Part shown: positions 60,831-64,000 of the stretch, in pieces
Position numbering within the stretch: position 1 is the stretch's first letter
Layout: every line of letters starts with the position of its first letter
From: Maridesulfovibrio sp050916235
Lineage (GTDB): Bacteria; Desulfobacterota; Desulfovibrionia; Desulfovibrionales; Desulfovibrionaceae
DNA length: 64,000 nucleotides
Assembly: GCF_050916235.1 (NCBI RefSeq)
Contig: NZ_CP104854.1
Coordinates: forward strand, 3,100,001-3,164,000
Direction: 5' to 3'
Program-made: the position numbers and the translations under genes
Notes under the pieces: generated by a model
The model's input: only the letters and a program-made list of their open reading frames with translations
Databases searched by the model: none
What the model was told of the DNA's origin: nothing

Positions 60831-63800
60831 CTAGATAATTACCAGTTCATCCTGACGCCGGGCCTTTTCAAGTTCCTTCTTGAAATCCTTGCGCCATTTT
60901 GGTCCGCCGATGAGTTCAGCAAGGTATTCCACGGTGTGCAGTACCCGGTTCTGTTTCTTGAGGTTGTGCACGTTGCGCTTGATACCGACCTTACAGGACG
61001 GGCAGCCCACCAGAATGGGGGTGCTCTTGTCCTGTCCCTGCAGATCCTGCTGGAGCTGTGCTCCCTTGCGGTCCCGCAGTTTATTGTAGATCTCGGGGCT
61101 GGTGATGGAGCCGAGTCCTGATTCACCACAGCAGCCCGGAGAGAGAGTTACGCTGGTTTTGAGCAGTTCTTCAATGGCTCCACGGTACATTTCAGGGGCT
61201 TTGGATTTTTTCACATCGGTCCACTCGGTGTGGCACGATGCGTGGTAGATGATTTCCTCAGCCGGGCTGACAGATCTGAAATCAAGGTTGCCCGGGTTGC
61301 CCAGCAGGTACTGAACTGCGTCGCTGCGCTTGAGTTCATGTCCCAGTTCCTTGAATTCATATGATTCAAGGGATTCGCGGCATGTTCCGCAAGCGGTGAT
61401 CATGGTGGATACCTTCATGCCGGCTATGGAGGCCTTGGCGATGCGGTACTGAATGTCACTTATGTTGCGGTGGCGGTTGGTGTTGTATGCCTCCACACAG
61501 CCGCTGGCGAGCAGCGGGTAGCCGCAGCAGAGATGCTTGGAAGGCATTATCACGTTAACGCCGGACTTGAGCAGCAGGTAAAGCGTGGCCATACCGATGT
61601 CTCTGGAGAACAGCGATGCGCCGCACCCGGGGAAGTAGTATACGCTGTCCGGAGCCGGGGTGTTCTGCATGAACATGGAGCCGCTGTCGAGATCAAGTGT
61701 CTCGGACAGGTTCTTGAAATCCATGGCCGGAGTCCGGCTGTGGAGCATGGGAGATTCTATGCGTCTGCGCCAGTGTCCGGGGATGAGCCCGACAGCCTTG
61801 GACTGGACTCCTGCGGAAAGCGAAAGGAATTTTGCAGCCTTGGGCAACCGTTTCTGCGGGTCCTTGGCAATAAAGCCGAGAACAGCGTTCTTGATCGGAT
61901 GGCCCCCGGTTCCTTTGTATTCGAGGAAAGACCTGATCTGCAGGGCGGCCCCGGCTGAATCGATCTTGATTGGGCAGACCGAGGTACAGCGTCCGCAGGC
62001 GGTGCAGTGTTCCATGAGTTTGCGCAGTCTGGTCATCAGCTCCGGAGAGGGTTCGCCGCGCTGGACCTGAGAATAGTAGATAGCTTCGATGAGCGCGCCG
62101 AGTGCAATGTTCTTGTTGCGCGGGTGGTACATGAGTCCCCGTTCCGGGAAATACATGGGGCAGACCTGTTTGCATTTTCCGCAACGGGTACAGGTCTGGA
62201 TATGGCGCAGCAGCTCCATCAGGTGTTCCTTGTCCTTGATGGCGGTCTTGTTCAGGTCGTTGATGAGCCTGTTGAACGAGAAGGTGTACGCCGGGGAAGG
62301 AAGTTTCCTGCGGGTAAGCTTTCCGGGGTTGAGAATGTTGAGCGGGTCGACCTTGAGCTTGTATTCGCGGATGGCCTCAATCTTCGATTCGGAAAGGTAG
62401 TCGATCTTGGTTATGCCGATGCCGTGCTCACCGGAAACCTCCCCTTTGAGCTCAAGTACTTTCTTGAAGACGTCATCAACCGCTTCGTGGGCACTGTGCA
62501 GCATTTCCGGGTCGTTGGAGTTGACCGGGATGTTGACGTGGCAGTTGCCGTCGCCAGCGTGCATGTGGTTGGCGATGATGATGCGCTGATCCTTGAGCTT
62601 CTTGAAGATGGCGGAAATGTTCGAATCAATCTTGGGAAATTCGTCGCGCAGTTCCTGGAAGAGGTAGTGAACCTGTCCTTCCAGTTCCTGGTCGCTCATA
62701 TCCTTGCCGGTGACCTTGCCCTTGAGGATGCTGGTGGTGCGTTCAAGCGCCAGTTCCACCTTGGGTTCCTCAATGGGGAAGCCCGGCAGTTCCTTGATGG
62801 CCAGCAGGGATTTGCGGTAGATCTTTGCCAGATAGATCAGGTTGAGGTCTTCTAGGAAATCCGAGAAATCGGGGATTACCTCAAGGGGAATAACGATGTC
62901 TTCGTTTACCTTGAACCCGGAAGTGCGCTTGGCAATGGCCGAGAGTTTGTGGCGGTCTTCCCAGAAAAGTTCTGCTTCCTTTTCATCGCGGGCAGCGAAG
63001 ATGTCCACGCCGTCGTAAGGCTGGGCAATGGAGATGATGGTGTCAACCGCGCTCTGCAGGGCCGCTTCGTCATCGGAATCGAGCTGCAGGATGAGTACGG
63101 AGATCGGATCTCCTTCATAATTGTTGGATTTTTTTACGTATTTGATGGCCTGTACGTACTTGGGACCGAATTCTTCCAGTGCGGAGATTTTGACAAGGTC
63201 GCCTTCTTCGCGGATTGTGTCGCGCAGCGCTACAACATCCTTGATTACCAGCATGGCGTTGCGCATGGAACGCCCGTAGAATTCAAGGCAGAGCACGCGG
63301 GTTTTGCTCGGCTTGGGATAGAGGGCGAAGCATGCTTCGGTGATGATGCCGTCAACCCCTTCCTTCTGCACGCCGGGCAGCCCGCCGAGGTACTTGTTGG
63401 TAACATCCTTGCCGAGTCCGGTGGTACGGATTTCTTCGGCAGTGAGCTCAATGGTGTCGATCAGGCTGCCTTTGGCGTCGAATATCTCGAAGATTGCGTT
63501 TTCGTTGACGAATATTTTGTGTCCGGGATGTCCTTTGCGGCGCACTTCAATCAGGTCGCCCTTGGGCATGACCATCTTATAGTTAATGATGTTGTCGATT
63601 GTGCAGCCGTATTCGAAGGCGAACGGTCCGCCGGAGTTTTCGGAAATGTTGCCGCCGAGGGATGATCCTGCCTTGGAAGCCGGGTCGACTGTGAAGAGTA
63701 CCCCTTTCTTGTCTGCAGCCTTGATGGCATCGAGGGTGATAACCCCGGCCTGAGCGCAGAGGGTCATGGAATCGGTATCTACGCTGAGGATCTTCTTGAA

Positions 63801-64000
63801 CCGTGCGAGTGAAAGCACCGCAGTGCGGTCAAGGGCGGGAATGGCTCCGCCTGTGGCACCGGTTCCGCCTCCGCGTGGGATCAGGCCGAACTGCATTTCA
63901 TTTGCAAGGCGGACGATAGCCCGGACCTGCTCGGTGTCTTCCGGGAAGAGTACGGCGATGGGCAGCTCGATACGCAGGTCAGTGGCGTCAGTGGCGGACT
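60831..64000 (-). CDS. FAD/Fe-S D-lactate/glycolate-type dehydrogenase (GlcD-GlcF fusion), 5' end outside window
   Basis: At least 1055 residues are visible; the frame stays open to the right edge, so the apparent ATG at 63896 is internal (upstream codons read ELPIAVLFPEDTEQVRAIV). The N-terminal half is a PCMH FAD domain (PRGGGTGATGG) and the FAD-oxidase C-terminal domain (HMHAGDGNCHVN, GEVSGEHGIG). Two 4Fe-4S motifs (CTRCGKCKQVCP, CTACGRCTSVCP) and two CCG domains (FPGCG...CCGYP; ASCHTEW...CCGESG) follow. It should oxidise a 2-hydroxy acid such as D-lactate and pass electrons to the membrane. Confidence 0.93.
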   Translation of the reverse strand, partial: SATDATDLRIELPIAVLFPEDTEQVRAIVRLANEMQFGLIPRGGGTGATGGAIPALDRTAVLSLARFKKILSVDTDSMTLCAQAGVITLDAIKAADKKGVLFTVDPASKAGSSLGGNISENSGGPFAFEYGCTIDNIINYKMVMPKGDLIEVRRKGHPGHKIFVNENAIFEIFDAKGSLIDTIELTAEEIRTTGLGKDVTNKYLGGLPGVQKEGVDGIITEACFALYPKPSKTRVLCLEFYGRSMRNAMLVIKDVVALRDTIREEGDLVKISALEEFGPKYVQAIKYVKKSNNYEGDPISVLILQLDSDDEAALQSAVDTIISIAQPYDGVDIFAARDEKEAELFWEDRHKLSAIAKRTSGFKVNEDIVIPLEVIPDFSDFLEDLNLIYLAKIYRKSLLAIKELPGFPIEEPKVELALERTTSILKGKVTGKDMSDQELEGQVHYLFQELRDEFPKIDSNISAIFKKLKDQRIIIANHMHAGDGNCHVNIPVNSNDPEMLHSAHEAVDDVFKKVLELKGEVSGEHGIGITKIDYLSESKIEAIREYKLKVDPLNILNPGKLTRRKLPSPAYTFSFNRLINDLNKTAIKDKEHLMELLRHIQTCTRCGKCKQVCPMYFPERGLMYHPRNKNIALGALIEAIYYSQVQRGEPSPELMTRLRKLMEHCTACGRCTSVCPIKIDSAGAALQIRSFLEYKGTGGHPIKNAVLGFIAKDPQKRLPKAAKFLSLSAGVQSKAVGLIPGHWRRRIESPMLHSRTPAMDFKNLSETLDLDSGSMFMQNTPAPDSVYYFPGCGASLFSRDIGMATLYLLLKSGVNVIMPSKHLCCGYPLLASGCVEAYNTNRHRNISDIQYRIAKASIAGMKVSTMITACGTCRESLESYEFKELGHELKRSDAVQYLLGNPGNLDFRSVSPAEEIIYHASCHTEWTDVKKSKAPEMYRGAIEELLKTSVTLSPGCCGESGLGSITSPEIYNKLRDRKGAQLQQDLQGQDKSTPILVGCPSCKVGIKRNVHNLKKQNRVLHTVEYLAELIGGPKWRKDFKKELEKARRQDELVII

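Noticed and set aside
63860..63900. Internal ATG at 63896 as the start of the FAD/Fe-S dehydrogenase
   Set aside because: The frame continues upstream with coding sequence typical of the N-terminal FAD domain, so the gene is truncated by the window.

Overview
The window looks like chromosomal DNA of a sulfate-reducing deltaproteobacterium of the Desulfovibrio type, and a marine Maridesulfovibrio-like lineage is my guess. The evidence is a Desulfovibrio-style ferredoxin I, an hcp/ferredoxin nitrosative-stress locus with HcpR-like palindromes, a very large FAD/Fe-S lactate/glycolate-type dehydrogenase, an OlsF-like ornithine-lipid enzyme, and dense chemotaxis and two-component genes. Assignment is by protein-family recognition only; no database was searched. 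I saw no rRNA or tRNA genes, no CRISPR array, no intact insertion sequence and no prophage.

Layout. 0-2.6 kb: two arsenosugar-type glycosyltransferases (the first cut by the window edge), a DksA/TraR zinc-finger protein and a methyltransferase. 2.7-6.7 kb: a metal ABC transporter (ATPase and permease, no binding protein) with a YbaK protein and a Fur-family-like operator, then an SGNH hydrolase and threonine aldolase. 6.7-13.5 kb: OlsF-like acyltransferase, a small unknown protein, a decayed treZ next to an intact malQ, and nadE. 13.7-18.2 kb: a hybrid histidine kinase, a YbjQ-like protein and a REC-HDOD regulator. 18.5-24 kb: an envelope operon (ArnT-like transferase, PAP2 phosphatase, small protein), a secreted unknown protein and a Maf-like flagellin glycosylation protein. 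24-29 kb: a cysteine synthase fused to a dead cysteinyl-tRNA-synthetase-like domain, and a CHASE2 adenylate cyclase. 29-35 kb: a type I secretion cluster (TolC, divergent ABC protein, HlyD, TPR-glycosyltransferase). 35-44.4 kb: CheV, an envelope SPOR protein, a methyltransferase, then the HcpR-like regulator with a half-sulfite-reductase Fe-S protein, a NapH-like membrane Fe-S protein, ferredoxin I, hcp and its partner ferredoxin. 45-50 kb: a complete branched-chain amino acid transporter (livKHMGF order). 50-58.4 kb: a chemoreceptor, a Cys-rich lipoprotein, a fusion of a degenerate HPt domain with a lysine-less aminotransferase, a ferritin-like protein, SulP and a single-domain response regulator. 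59-64 kb: mltG, ruvX and the FAD/Fe-S dehydrogenase, which runs off the right edge.

Two repeat families lie between genes. One is a modular element with the core GCCTCCGGCGGC (about ten copies, mostly at gene ends), whose internal hairpin changes sequence from copy to copy but keeps its pairing. The other is a 124-bp imperfect palindrome directly after the hcp-partner ferredoxin gene. The least expected biology is in three proteins that appear to have lost catalytic residues while staying intact: the cysK-CysRS fusion, the HPt-aminotransferase fusion, and a type I ABC protein lacking both the LSGGQ signature and the H-loop histidine. A fourth point is the reiterated operator-like palindromes around the two possible start sites of hcp.
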